This document shows positions 1-8,525 of a stretch of DNA of 64,000 nt, piece by piece. The notes beneath the pieces are model-generated. The model saw nothing but the letters and a program-made list of their open reading frames with translations. It ran no database searches and was not told where the DNA came from. A program made the position numbers and the translations under genes. Numbering within the stretch: position 1 is the first letter of the stretch; the number at the start of each line of letters is the position of its first letter. Location: NCBI RefSeq assembly GCF_027366395.1, contig NZ_CP114771.1, forward strand, positions 3,844,001 to 3,908,000, written 5' to 3'. Origin of the DNA: Endozoicomonas sp. GU-1. Its GTDB lineage: Bacteria; Pseudomonadota; Gammaproteobacteria; Pseudomonadales; Endozoicomonadaceae.

Positions 1-135
1 GCCCAGGCGGTCTTCCAGTTTCCGAACGGTATAGCTGATTGCTGAGGGCACTTTATGCAGATGCCTGGCGGCCGCCGTAAAGTTACGAAAATGGGCAACT
101 GCCCGAACAATCTGTAGCGTTTCCGTTGGGATCAT
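1..135 (-). CDS. LysR-family transcriptional regulator, N-terminal fragment cut by window edge
   Basis: The minus strand from ATG at 135 encodes about 45 residues beginning MIPTETLQIVRAVAHFRNFT, then AAARHLHKVPSAISYTVRKL. This is the winged helix-turn-helix of LysR-type regulators: the scanning helix with a Phe-Ala-Ala core, followed by the recognition helix with S-x-I-S. The rest of the gene, including the effector domain, lies outside the window. It is divergent from deoC with a gap of about 225 bp, so it might act on the deo operon, but in the best-studied deo systems the repressors are DeoR and CytR rather than LysR proteins. The target is therefore unknown. Family call is firm; function is inference. 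Confidence 0.8.
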   Translation of the reverse strand, partial: MIPTETLQIVRAVAHFRNFTAAARHLHKVPSAISYTVRKLEDRLG

Positions 136-230
136 AGAAGGCGACAATGAGTTGAGTAGATAAGGCTGACAATAATACCTGATCGGCGTTGTTTCTATTC
201 AGAATTTTTCACTACAAATTTCATAAAAGA

Positions 231-259
231 AAATGGTTTAGATTACTGGTTGGTATACT
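231..259 (+). promoter_or_regulatory. Candidate sigma-70 promoter (extended -10) for the deo operon
   Basis: TATACT at 254-259 is preceded by TGG, giving an extended -10 motif; the -35 region around 231-236 is poor. The flanking sequence is AT-rich and it lies about 100 bp before the deoC start, leaving room for operators. No clear CytR or DeoR operator was recognised by eye. Confidence 0.4.
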
Positions 260-360
260 ATTGAATCAGGCTCCACTGGCGAATGAATGGAAGTGAGGCT
301 TCCCGTTCATTGCTACTCTCAACTACCCGTCAATGTCCATTTATCCAGAGGGGTTGCCCC

Positions 361-1155
361 ATGACTGATCTTAATGCCCGTAGCCGTCAGGCTGTGCAAT
401 TGATGGATCTTACTTCCCTGAATGACGATGATACCCCGGAGAAAATCATTGCTCTGTGCCATCAGGCCCATACCGAAGCCGGAAACACGGCGGCTGTCTG
501 TATCTACCCCCGTTTCATCCCTCTTGCCCGTAAAACACTGAACGCCCTCGGCCTGAACGACGTTGCTATTGCCACGGTCACCAACTTTCCTGCCGGTGAT
601 GATGATATTGAAATCGCTGTCGCAGAAACCAGGGCTGCGATTGCCTATGGTGCTGATGAGGTTGACGTGGTATTCCCATACCGGGCGCTGATGGCGGGCA
701 ACGAAGAAGTTGGTGCCGAGCTGGTTCGCCGCTGCAAAGATGTTTGCGGTGTTGACGACAGTGGCCAGAAACAAGTCCTGCTGAAAGTGATTATTGAAAC
801 CGGTGAGCTAAAGGATCCTGACCTGATTCGTAAGGCCAGCGATATCGCCATTGCAGCCGGTGCTGATTTTATTAAAACCTCGACTGGCAAGGTGCCGGTC
901 AATGCGACACCAGAATCTGCACGGATCATGCTGGAAGCCATCCGCGACAGTGGCAACACACAGGTTGGTTTCAAGCCTGCCGGAGGTATCAGAACCGCAG
1001 AAGATGCGGCACTACACCTGGACATGGCGGATGAAATTATGGGCGATGGCTGGGTAAACTCACGTCACTATCGGTTTGGAGCCAGCAGTCTGCTGGGAAA
1101 TCTGCTGATTGCCCTGGGCCTGAAACAGGGTGAAGCCAGCAAAGAAGGGTATTGA
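361..1155 (+). CDS. deoC: Deoxyribose-phosphate aldolase
   Basis: DeoC cleaves 2-deoxyribose-5-phosphate to acetaldehyde and glyceraldehyde-3-phosphate, the last step of deoxyribonucleoside catabolism in the cytoplasm. The 264-residue product from ATG 361 ([10 protein letters not shown]...) matches the enterobacterial enzyme closely in length and sequence. It has the Schiff-base lysine in [12 protein letters not shown] and the second active-site lysine in DFIKTSTGK, plus the phosphate-binding [14 protein letters not shown] segment. The open frame extends upstream to 283, but 361 is preferred because it matches the family N-terminus and follows a purine-rich GAGGGG. It is the first gene of a deoC-A-B-D cluster in the same order as in E. 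coli; deoA starts one base after its stop. Confidence 0.95.
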   Translation: MTDLNARSRQAVQLMDLTSLNDDDTPEKIIALCHQAHTEAGNTAAVCIYPRFIPLARKTLNALGLNDVAIATVTNFPAGDDDIEIAVAETRAAIAYGADEVDVVFPYRALMAGNEEVGAELVRRCKDVCGVDDSGQKQVLLKVIIETGELKDPDLIRKASDIAIAAGADFIKTSTGKVPVNATPESARIMLEAIRDSGNTQVGFKPAGGIRTAEDAALHLDMADEIMGDGWVNSRHYRFGASSLLGNLLIALGLKQGEASKEGY

Positions 1156-1156
1156 T

Positions 1157-2473
1157 ATGTTTCTGCCACAGGAAGTTATTCGACGTAAGCGGGAAGGTGA
1201 GGCTCTCAGCGAGCAGGAGATTCGCAGTTTCATTGCCGGTGTCACGGATAACTCGGTGTCGGAGGGCCAGATCGGCGCGCTCGCCATGGCCGTGTACTTT
1301 CAGGGGATGAATATTGATGAGCGAATTGCCCTGACCTGTGCCATGCGTGATTCCGGCGAGGTGATGGACTGGTCGTCAGATAATCTCCCGGGCCCCATAC
1401 TGGATAAACATTCCACCGGCGGTGTTGGCGATGTGGTCAGCCTGATGCTTGGCCCCATGATAGCCGCCTGTGGTGGTTTTGTGCCGATGATTTCAGGCCG
1501 TGGTCTTGGGCATACCGGGGGCACGCTGGACAAACTGGACAGTATTCCCGGCTATACGACCAGCGTCTCAGAATTGCTGTTTAGGAAAGTGGTCAGGGAG
1601 ACCGGTGTTGCGATTGTCGGCCAGACTGGCGAGTTGGCTCCTGCGGACAAACGGATTTATGGTGTTCGTGATGTGACGGCAACGGTTGAATCCATTGCCA
1701 TGATTACCGCCTCTATTTTGTCGAAAAAACTGGCAGAAGGGCTGGATGCCCTGGTAATGGATGTCAAGGTGGGCAGCGGTGCCTTTATGCCAACTTTCGA
1801 GCAGTCGGTGGAGCTGGCGCAGAGTATCGTTCAGGTAGCCAATGGGGCCGGGGTGAAAACAACGGCATTGCTGACGGATATGAACCAGTGCCTTGCCTCT
1901 TCTGCCGGCAATGCGGTTGAGGTGCGTGAAGCCGTGCAGTTCCTTACGGGTGAATATCGCAATGACCGTCTGCTGGAAATTACCATGGCGCAATCCGCAG
2001 AGCTGCTGGTATCCGGTGGGCTTGCTGCCGGAATTGAGCAAGCCAGGGAAAAGCTGCAGTCAGTACTGGACAATGGTCAGGCGGCTAATGTCTTCGGCAG
2101 AATGGTGCACGGTCTTGGTGGTCCGTCGGACTTTGTTGAACGGTACAACCATTACCTGCCCACTGCGGCCATCGTTAAGCCCGTGTATATGGAAGCCGAG
2201 GGTTATCTTGCCGCCATGAATACCCGGGAAGTGGGCATGGCCGTGGTGCAGTTGGGTGGAGGTCGAAAAGTTGCTTCTGATACCATTGATTATGGAGTAG
2301 GCTTTACGGAAATTTGCCGACTGGGTGACAGGATTGATCCTTCACAGCCCATTGCCATGCTTCATGCCAGTTCAGAAACGTCATGGAACCAGGCGGCAGA
2401 TATGCTTCGCGGTGCACTCAGTTTTACTGAACAGGTGCCGCCAACCCATTCTCTGGTTTACCAACAGCTTTAA
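1157..2473 (+). CDS. deoA: Thymidine phosphorylase
   Basis: DeoA performs reversible phosphorolysis of thymidine or deoxyuridine to the base and 2-deoxyribose-1-phosphate. The product is 438 residues from ATG 1157 ([14 protein letters not shown]...), the usual family length. The signature [18 protein letters not shown] is at about residues 80-97, and the [15 protein letters not shown] and VGSGAFMP phosphate and substrate loops are intact. A longer frame from 1130 overlaps deoC and was not used because MFL is the family start. Only one base separates it from deoC, so they are translationally linked. Its far side has a hairpin that carries a palindromic repeat element before deoB. Confidence 0.95.
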   Translation: MFLPQEVIRRKREGEALSEQEIRSFIAGVTDNSVSEGQIGALAMAVYFQGMNIDERIALTCAMRDSGEVMDWSSDNLPGPILDKHSTGGVGDVVSLMLGPMIAACGGFVPMISGRGLGHTGGTLDKLDSIPGYTTSVSELLFRKVVRETGVAIVGQTGELAPADKRIYGVRDVTATVESIAMITASILSKKLAEGLDALVMDVKVGSGAFMPTFEQSVELAQSIVQVANGAGVKTTALLTDMNQCLASSAGNAVEVREAVQFLTGEYRNDRLLEITMAQSAELLVSGGLAAGIEQAREKLQSVLDNGQAANVFGRMVHGLGGPSDFVERYNHYLPTAAIVKPVYMEAEGYLAAMNTREVGMAVVQLGGGRKVASDTIDYGVGFTEICRLGDRIDPSQPIAMLHASSETSWNQAADMLRGALSFTEQVPPTHSLVYQQL

Positions 2474-2480
2474 GCTGACA

Positions 2481-2694
2481 ATGCACCTTCTAGGAGGCTG
2501 ACCGAGAATAGCGCCCGTAGCGAGGATGGCAGAAAATTGAGGATAAAAAGTCGGAAATTTTTAGTGAATAGTGGTTCTATTTGCTAAAAATTTCCGACTT
2601 TTTAGACCAATTTGCTGCCACCGCAGTAGGGCAGTCTATTCTCGGTCAGGCTCCTGGTCACGGGTTTGGAAACAAGCCGGAAGGTGCATTTTTA
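2481..2694 (+). terminator. Possible intrinsic terminator between deoA and deoB, with a repeat element in its loop
   Basis: ATGCACCTTC at 2481-2490 is perfectly complementary to GAAGGTGCAT at 2680-2689, which is followed directly by TTTT. Without the element at 2492-2655 this would be a 10-bp stem, a loop of about 25 nt and a U-tract. The simplest reading is that the element landed in the loop of a terminator or attenuator; that the stem still works is inference. Confidence 0.4.
2492..2655. repeat. Palindromic MITE-like element, family A, copy 1
   Basis: A 164-bp element bounded by inverted repeats (AGGAGGCTGACCGAGAATAG and its complement with one mismatch). Inside are a further nested inverted repeat of about 20 bp around 2540-2615 and a small apical stem AATAG/CTATT. 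A second copy lies at 27668-27830 in unrelated context. No coding capacity. No clean target-site duplication was seen. Confidence 0.75.
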
Positions 2695-2737
2695 TCAACA
2701 AATAGCGGTCATAACCATTGCAGGTCAGGAGTAGCGA

Positions 2738-3972
2738 ATGAAACGTGCAATTATCCTTGTTATGGATTCATTCGGTATTGGAGCTACGGAAGACGCTGAT
2801 AAATTTGGCGATGTTGGCTCCAATACAATTGGACATATTGCCCGGGCTTGTGCCGATGGCGAGGCAGATATTGGTCGACAAGGCCCGTTAACCCTTCCGG
2901 AGCTGTCCAGTCTTGGCCTGGTTCATGCGGCAAGGGACGCCTGTGGTGAGTTCCCCAAGGGGATGGTCAATGATATGCCGATTATCGGTGCTTATGGCTA
3001 TGCCAAAGAACTCTCCAGTGGCAAGGACACACCCAGCGGCCATTGGGAAATGGCAGGTGTTCCGGTGCTGTTTGACTGGGGCTATTTTCGCGATGAGAAA
3101 AACAGTTTCCCGCAGGAACTGCTGGATGAGTTGATCGACAAAGCCGAACTTCCGGGGGTTTTGGGTAACTGTCATGCCTCGGGTACCAGCATTCTGGAAG
3201 CGCTGGGTGAAGAACACATGAAAACCGGCAAGCCGATTGTCTATACATCGGCCGATAGCGTCTTTCAGATTGCCTGCCATGAAGCAACATTCGGCCTTGA
3301 TCGTCTGCTTGACGTCTGCAAGATTGCCCGTGAGATTCTTGAACCATACAACATCGGACGTGTGATTGCCCGACCATTCATTGGTGATGATGCAGGGGAC
3401 TTTCAGCGCACCGGCAACCGTCGGGACTTTTCTGTATTGCCCCCGGCACCCACGGTACTGGATAAGCTGGTAGCCAGTGGCGGCGAAGTGGTCAGTATTG
3501 GCAAGATTGCCGATATTTTGCCAATCAGGGGATTACCAGAAAGGTCAAGGCAACGGGTATTCCAGCCCTGTTTGAAGCAACCCGTGAAGCATTGATTGAA
3601 GCGGGTGATCGCACCATTATCTTCACCAATTTTGTGGATTTTGACTCCTCGTTCGGGCACCGCCGAGATGTAGCCGGTTACGCCGGTGCACTGGAGCAGC
3701 TGGATGCCATGCTGCCGGACCTGTTTTATTATATGAACGACGATGATCTTCTGATTATCGCGGCAGACCATGGTTGTGACCCAACCTGGCCCGGAACGGA
3801 TCATACCCGTGAACACATTCCTGTTCTGGCATTCAGTAAAAAGTTGATGCCATGTGCCTTGGGTCAGCGGGAAACCTTTGCCGATATTGGTCAGACACTG
3901 GCCAGCTATTTTGAGCTTGAGCCTATGGACTACGGCACATCGTTTTTGCCTGAGATCTTCAGGCAGGGCTAA
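2738..3972 (+). pseudogene. deoB: Phosphopentomutase, frameshifted
   Basis: DeoB interconverts (deoxy)ribose-1-phosphate and the 5-phosphate, linking nucleoside phosphorolysis to DeoC. The first frame runs from ATG 2738 ([20 protein letters not shown]) and matches the family up to [13 protein letters not shown]. It then slips into unrelated residues and stops at 3595. The expected continuation, [14 protein letters not shown] through [19 protein letters not shown] and TADHG-like [20 protein letters not shown], is in the next frame, ending at 3972. Adding one T to the T4 run at 3516-3519 restores a 411-residue protein of normal length with all metal-binding motifs. This is either a recent null allele or a homopolymer sequencing error; the second half is otherwise undamaged. 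RBS CAGGAG precedes the start. Confidence 0.9.
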
Positions 3973-3984
3973 GTTTGGCCATTG

Positions 3985-4140
3985 CTAGTACATGGTTTCA
4001 ATGAGCTTGACGGGGTGTCGTGCCTCCGCACTCCGTTCGTCCTGAGCCTGTCGAAAGGCGGAAACTCCGGACTCTGATAGATCGTGCCAAGCATCCTTCG
4101 ACAAGCTCAGGATGAACGGAGATCGAGTTCAAAATGTCGA
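3985..4140. repeat. MITE-like element, family B, copy 1 (right end degraded)
   Basis: Starts with CTAGTACATGGTTTCAATGAG. It contains an internal long hairpin of a widely seen type (CCGTTCGTCCTGAGCCTGTC facing GACAAGCTCAGGATGAACGG). It shares the same order of blocks with copy 2 at 9504-9691, including GGACTCTGATAGATCGTGCC. The right terminal repeat is eroded here (GAGTTCAAAATGTCG). It occupies the gap between deoB and deoD. Confidence 0.7.
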
Positions 4141-4231
4141 AATTAGTTCGGGACAATTCCTTATCCGCGTCAAGGAAACCATTCCTGATGCACTTTGATC
4201 GTCGTGTTTTATCGAGAACGAGGATTTAACC

Positions 4232-4933
4232 GTGACACCTCATATTAATGCCAAGCCCGGTGCCTTTGCTGATGTCTGCCTGATGCCAGGGGATCCTTTG
4301 CGGGCCAAACATATCGCCGAAACGTTCCTGGAAGGTGCCGAACAGGTAACGGATGTGCGTAACATGCTGGGCTTTACCGGCACCTACCAGGGTGTCCGGG
4401 TGTCTGTTATGGGGTCTGGTATGGGCATTCCTTCGGCGTCTATTTACTACAAGGAGCTGATTACCGAGTTCGGTGTTAAGAGTCTGATCCGCGTCGGTTC
4501 CTGTGGGGCTATTTCCAGGGACGTTCAGGTTCGCGACATTGTGATCGGTATGGGGGCCTGTACGGATTCCAAAGTGAATCGCATGCGTTTTCGGGACCAC
4601 GACTTTTCGGCAATTGCCAATTATGGGCTGCTGGAAAATGCCGTGAATGCTGCCCGTGCCATGAACCTGCCAGTGAAAGTGGGCAACCTGTTCTCTGCGG
4701 ATCTGTTCTACAACCCGGATGCAACCCTGTTTGATACCATGGAGAAATACGGTGTACTGGGTGTCGAGATGGAAGCGGCTGGCCTGTACGGCGTTTGTGC
4801 TGAGTTTGGCGCACAGGGTTTGGCCATCTGTACTGTCAGTGACCATATCCGTACCGGAGAAGCACTGCCACCGGAAGATCGTCAGTTAACGTTCAATGAG
4901 ATGATTGAAGTTGCGCTGAAGTCCCTGCTGTAA
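4232..4933 (+). CDS. deoD: Purine nucleoside phosphorylase, DeoD type
   Basis: DeoD phosphorolyses purine (deoxy)nucleosides to the free base and (deoxy)ribose-1-phosphate. The 233-residue product starts at GTG 4232 with GAGG about 8 bases upstream and reads (M)[31 protein letters not shown]. The family signature around [17 protein letters not shown], the phosphate-binding RVGSCGAI, the ribose-binding [10 protein letters not shown] and the catalytic Asp in [10 protein letters not shown] are all present. Length and N-terminus match hexameric bacterial enzymes. It is the last deo gene; the gap to deoB holds a family B repeat, so it may need its own promoter or rely on read-through. Confidence 0.95.
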   Translation: MTPHINAKPGAFADVCLMPGDPLRAKHIAETFLEGAEQVTDVRNMLGFTGTYQGVRVSVMGSGMGIPSASIYYKELITEFGVKSLIRVGSCGAISRDVQVRDIVIGMGACTDSKVNRMRFRDHDFSAIANYGLLENAVNAARAMNLPVKVGNLFSADLFYNPDATLFDTMEKYGVLGVEMEAAGLYGVCAEFGAQGLAICTVSDHIRTGEALPPEDRQLTFNEMIEVALKSLL

Positions 4934-4957
4934 TTTCAATGCGTTTGATAGGTCAAC

Positions 4958-4978
4958 CTCCGCTCACCTTGAGCGGAG
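4958..4978. terminator. Hairpin after deoD
   Basis: CTCCGCTCA - CCT - TGAGCGGAG is a perfect 9-bp stem starting 25 bases past the deoD stop and lies between convergent genes. It lacks a U-tract, so termination by this hairpin alone is uncertain. Confidence 0.4.
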
Positions 4979-5058
4979 TGAAAGGGTGGTTGCTTCAGTC
5001 TTTATTCAGGGGCTGTGCCTTATCCCTTCGTTCCCATGCTCTGCATGGACATGAGGGA

Positions 5059-5688
5059 TTACTGATTGTCAAACCACTCTTGCTCTACAACCAGGTCCAA
5101 TATCCATCGTTTGCTGGAGGCGTCAGCTGGCGGGTTTGGAATATCAAATTCTTTGATACGCAGGCGATAGGCAATCCCGGGCGTAAACTCAAAACCTTCG
5201 ATATCACCGTAAAACAGGGTCCAGGGATCCTCTTTAGACTCACGAATCTGCAAACACTCCATTGGGGCTACGCCAGTACAGGGTGTTTTTTCCGGGGCAA
5301 CATAAATAAAGCGGGTCACGCCATCTTCCATGTTGGGCTGCTTGTTGAAGACATAGCTGGAAGTATTGGTACTGAGTATCAGTTGATCACCGGACATATG
5401 AACCCTGGGTTTCTCACCCAATAGCTGTTTTAAAGCTTCTTCCTTTTCGGCTTCTTCACCATGACACATCATCAGTGTGCTGGCGAGCTGCTCTACGACC
5501 AGCCGATCACCATGCATTTTGACCGAACCCATCAGACGGTTGCACCCGGCATGGGCAGCAATGCGATCATCTTTGATATCCAGGGTAATGGGGGTAGGGC
5601 TGACTTCCTGCCATCGACCTTCAGGCAGGGTACTACAGGCGGTTAGAAGTACAGACATTACTACAACCCCAAACTGCGCAATTTTCAT
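5059..5688 (-). CDS. META-domain (HslJ-like) lipoprotein with C-terminal DUF4377-like domain
   Basis: A 209-residue predicted lipoprotein. The signal peptide MKIAQFGVVVMSVLLTACST ends in a lipobox (LLTAC, lipidated Cys18). Residues about 20-115 form a META domain with AGCNRLMGSV and the conserved MMCHGEEAEKEEALKQLLGE segment, as in heat-shock protein HslJ. The C-terminal part, with ECLQIRESKEDPWTLFYGDIEGFEFTPG in two stretches, resembles DUF4377, which often follows META in outer-membrane lipoproteins. Likely an envelope protein of unknown molecular role; META proteins have been tied to stress and drug resistance. It converges with deoD and is not part of that operon. Confidence 0.85.
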   Translation of the reverse strand: MKIAQFGVVVMSVLLTACSTLPEGRWQEVSPTPITLDIKDDRIAAHAGCNRLMGSVKMHGDRLVVEQLASTLMMCHGEEAEKEEALKQLLGEKPRVHMSGDQLILSTNTSSYVFNKQPNMEDGVTRFIYVAPEKTPCTGVAPMECLQIRESKEDPWTLFYGDIEGFEFTPGIAYRLRIKEFDIPNPPADASSKRWILDLVVEQEWFDNQ

Positions 5689-5811
5689 TGATAACTCCGG
5701 CAGGCTACCGATTTAAGACAAAAAAATAACGATAATTATCGCTGATTATAGTGCCTGTCAGCTATCAAAAGAGTATCTGAAAACCCAAAATATTGAATTA
5801 AATCAGTAGAT

Positions 5812-5841
5812 AAAAAAGCAGCTCTACAGAGCTAGAGCTGC
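5812..5841 (-). terminator. Rho-independent terminator of the porin gene
   Basis: On the minus strand GCAGCTCT - 8-nt loop - AGAGCTGC (5841 to 5818) is followed by a run of six T (5817-5812). It begins about 30 bases beyond the stop of the porin gene at 5873. Confidence 0.8.
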
Positions 5842-5872
5842 CTGATAAAACGAATCAGATGGACATAACTGA

Positions 5873-7231
5873 TCAGATAGTAAAGTTGTAGCTTAACCAG
5901 GCTCGCAGTTTTTCTGATTCATTCTGACCTGTAGCCTTACGGAATGCCTCATCATTCCTGTAATAGCCATATTCAAGTTTGAATTGCAGGTCTTTCATTC
6001 CCCACTGGGAAAAATTGTATTTCATGGTCAGGTCATGCTCGTGCTCGGCAACGTCATGTGCAGTACCATTCAGTTCTTTTGCCTTCATTCCTGATCCATA
6101 GACGAAGTTGTAACTCAGTGATAAACCTTCAAGCCCAATATCACTGAAATCATATTCAGCCCCAATCAGCCAGGCTTTCTCTTTATTGAAATTAAAGTCG
6201 GATATGTTGGCGGAAGTGGGGACATCCCAGACACCGTGGGTGTTATCACCAAAGTTATAGTTGTAATGGCCTATAGTGTGATAACCATTAGAGTTAGATG
6301 CTGTGTTGGCCTTTGTATAATTAAAGGCTGCATTAAATGTCCATGGACCGCTGTTCAGGGTTGCATTCAGATTTCCTAATTCCGCCTTGTTTTCAAATGA
6401 GCCATCCCGCTCACTTGCTCCCCAGAGGTCTCCATCCTGTTTGGCATAGAAGTACATCCCTCCAAGAGTCAGCTCTGAACCATCATAAAGGGGCATTTTT
6501 AACCAGACATTACCGTTATGAGCCGTTAAATAGTTATCTGCAAGACCATTACGATATTGGAGTTCAAGGCTGTTCTGGTTGGCTAATTCAAAGGTGTAGC
6601 CCAGCTGCATGCCCATTACCCAGTCAATTTTATCACCGTCTTCATTCACAATAGGGTGAAAGCCTGACTGAGTTCTTCCGGAAACTTCATTTAACCAGGC
6701 AATCTTGCCTTTGAAACCGTCCATTGCAACACTGGCATCCACTCCCTGCCAGGCACTGGGAACTGAACGGGAGCCTGAGATAGTGACCAGACCGGTTTCA
6801 AGTAGCTGACGACCAATTTTGACATCGGCAGACAGGCCTTCGTAGCTGTCAGGCAGTTTGAAATCCACCCATATCTGACCGATTTTACCAAAGCCTTCGT
6901 TATCAGCATTCAGCAGGTTGCTGGAGGTGGCGTTACCATGCTTCATATCCAGTTTGGCAACCCGGTAGGCCGAGCCTCCAACACTGACAACGTCAGCAAG
7001 GTAGCCGGTCTCTGCATTAAGCCATACAGCACCTGTCCATGCACCTTTGTTTATATTGTCAGTGGTATTCTCATCATCGAAAAATAAACTCTGTACTTTG
7101 CCATCGATTTTGGCATCACTGATAAATGAATCATAACTGTCACTGGCTATAACAGGCACACTGAAAAGAGCAACAGCATAAGATAATAAATAGGGTTTTA
7201 AACGGGTCAAAATAGATACCTGCTTAATCAA
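5873..7231 (-). CDS. OprD-family outer-membrane porin
   Basis: A 452-residue beta-barrel protein. A signal peptide ends near FSVPVIASDS (about residue 30). The mature part alternates polar and aromatic residues in barrel strands and ends in an outer-membrane C-terminus (LRAWLSYNFTI). The stretch KIGRQLLETGLVTISGSRSVPSAWQGVDAS (split here over two strands) is typical of OprD-family substrate-specific channels. Substrate cannot be read from sequence; its position beside a UshA-like protein, a Tsx channel and the deo operon hints at nucleosides or small organic acids. A strong terminator follows it. Upstream, 154 bp separates it from the UshA-like gene, so it may have its own promoter. Confidence 0.8.
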   Translation of the reverse strand: MIKQVSILTRLKPYLLSYAVALFSVPVIASDSYDSFISDAKIDGKVQSLFFDDENTTDNINKGAWTGAVWLNAETGYLADVVSVGGSAYRVAKLDMKHGNATSSNLLNADNEGFGKIGQIWVDFKLPDSYEGLSADVKIGRQLLETGLVTISGSRSVPSAWQGVDASVAMDGFKGKIAWLNEVSGRTQSGFHPIVNEDGDKIDWVMGMQLGYTFELANQNSLELQYRNGLADNYLTAHNGNVWLKMPLYDGSELTLGGMYFYAKQDGDLWGASERDGSFENKAELGNLNATLNSGPWTFNAAFNYTKANTASNSNGYHTIGHYNYNFGDNTHGVWDVPTSANISDFNFNKEKAWLIGAEYDFSDIGLEGLSLSYNFVYGSGMKAKELNGTAHDVAEHEHDLTMKYNFSQWGMKDLQFKLEYGYYRNDEAFRKATGQNESEKLRAWLSYNFTI

Positions 7232-7385
7232 TGATTGTGATTGAGTAGAGCAAGTATAGATGCTTTATCAAAAGCTGAGAGAAATTAACCGATAGAATAA
7301 GATAATGGTGTTTGATTCAGCGGATGTAAAAAATATTTTATTACTATAGTCTCATTAATAACCATGCCTGAATTAAATGGTGTAC

Positions 7386-8342
7386 TCAATAGCCAGGTCC
7401 GGATTCTAATTGGCTAATAAGATTGATTTTTAACGAGTTTATTTTCTTTAACTCCCCATTACGAAATTCCAGATCAATTCTTTTAATGGCTGAGCAGCAT
7501 TCAGATGCATTTAAAGGTGTACCGGTTTCATTCCTATGGTAAGACTCATGGTGGGGTAGGGCACTATTACCTACCAGCAGGTCAATGCCTTCCATTTTGG
7601 CTACCGGAAACACTGGCTTACTGCCAGATTTGATCAGTTTTGGGTAATGGATGGCATGAGTGGCAACGATAACGATGTCTGCCTGTCTTCTCAGATAGGG
7701 TATCAGCTCCGACGTTGCCAGTGCCGGATCAATCAGTTCAATACCCCGGCGGTACTCTGAAATGACATCATTAACAGCGCCCGGCCTGGTAATCCCCATA
7801 ACGGCAATGCGCAGACCATCGAAGTCAAACAGGGCATAGGCATCAAACACGGGGCGGCCTGTTTCAGATTCATAAAGGTTGGCGGACAAAAAAGGAAAGT
7901 CAGCAGCGGCTTCCTGATTACGGATATTGTTCAGCGGCTCATCAAATAATAATGGGCTCACCGCCATGGCGTTATAGCCCAGCTGGTTCAGCTGTTTCAG
8001 GTTCAGGATGTCATCATTGGTGCTGAGTTCTCCTCCGGAGAGTAACAATAATTTCCCGCCATCGGCTTCTACTTCTTTGCGTATTTTATTGATCAGCTCT
8101 TGGCGTTGAATCAGTTGATCACCGCTGTTTGACTTTCCATTGTCATATTCGTGGGAAAGCTCACTGGTGTTAAGAATGGTCAGCTTGTAAGTCTTATCAT
8201 AAATGTAACCGGGTTTCTGGTTTTCCTGTGGGACCCAGAAATAAGCCAATGCAACAAGCACAGAAGCTAATAAGGCATTGATGATCAGTTTCGGCCAGGA
8301 TTTATGCTGCGTAACTGCTGTACACGCCGGTTTTGACTGCAT
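7386..8342 (-). CDS. Membrane-anchored UshA-like metallophosphatase domain with degenerate metal site
   Basis: 318 residues: a cytoplasmic N-tail, one hydrophobic anchor (about 17-36), then a domain that follows the N-terminal half of the periplasmic 5'-nucleotidase UshA. Matching segments are RKEVEADGGKLLLLSGGE, NQLGYNAMAVSP, DFPFLSANLYESETGRPVF, IAVMGITRPG and LEFRNGELKKIN. Metal-ligand motifs are mostly lost: LHTNDHH becomes LNTSELS (57-63), SGGD becomes SGGE (105), GNHEFD becomes SPLLFD (129-134) and GGHS becomes GNSA (258-261). Only ATHxxHY (227-233) remains. The C-terminal substrate-binding domain is absent. It is therefore probably not an active nucleotidase; a binding or scaffold role at the inner membrane is inference. 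Flanked by porin genes on the same strand. Confidence 0.75.
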   Translation of the reverse strand: MQSKPACTAVTQHKSWPKLIINALLASVLVALAYFWVPQENQKPGYIYDKTYKLTILNTSELSHEYDNGKSNSGDQLIQRQELINKIRKEVEADGGKLLLLSGGELSTNDDILNLKQLNQLGYNAMAVSPLLFDEPLNNIRNQEAAADFPFLSANLYESETGRPVFDAYALFDFDGLRIAVMGITRPGAVNDVISEYRRGIELIDPALATSELIPYLRRQADIVIVATHAIHYPKLIKSGSKPVFPVAKMEGIDLLVGNSALPHHESYHRNETGTPLNASECCSAIKRIDLEFRNGELKKINSLKINLISQLESGPGY

Positions 8343-8525
8343 AAAGATGACTTCCGGGAAGAGTTATCTCCAATATAACATCTGTTCCCTGGTACTTGTG
8401 TCTTTATGAGTTAATTATCCTGCAAGTATTCTGTAAGCAATGAATTATCGATTTGAATAGGGATTCTACAAGGCTGGCATCCTTGCCGGGTAAAATGAAA
8501 GGAACAGAATTATCAGCAATGGTTA

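Noticed and set aside
283-360. Upstream extension of deoC
   Set aside because: The extra 26 residues are not like DeoC; the family start MTDL at 361 has a purine-rich site before it.
2581-2799. 72-codon ORF between deoA and deoB
   Set aside because: It lies in the palindromic repeat and overlaps the deoB start; no protein-like conservation.
4939-5424. Plus-strand ORF of 161 codons
   Set aside because: Antisense to the META-domain lipoprotein, which has a lipobox, known domains and an RBS.
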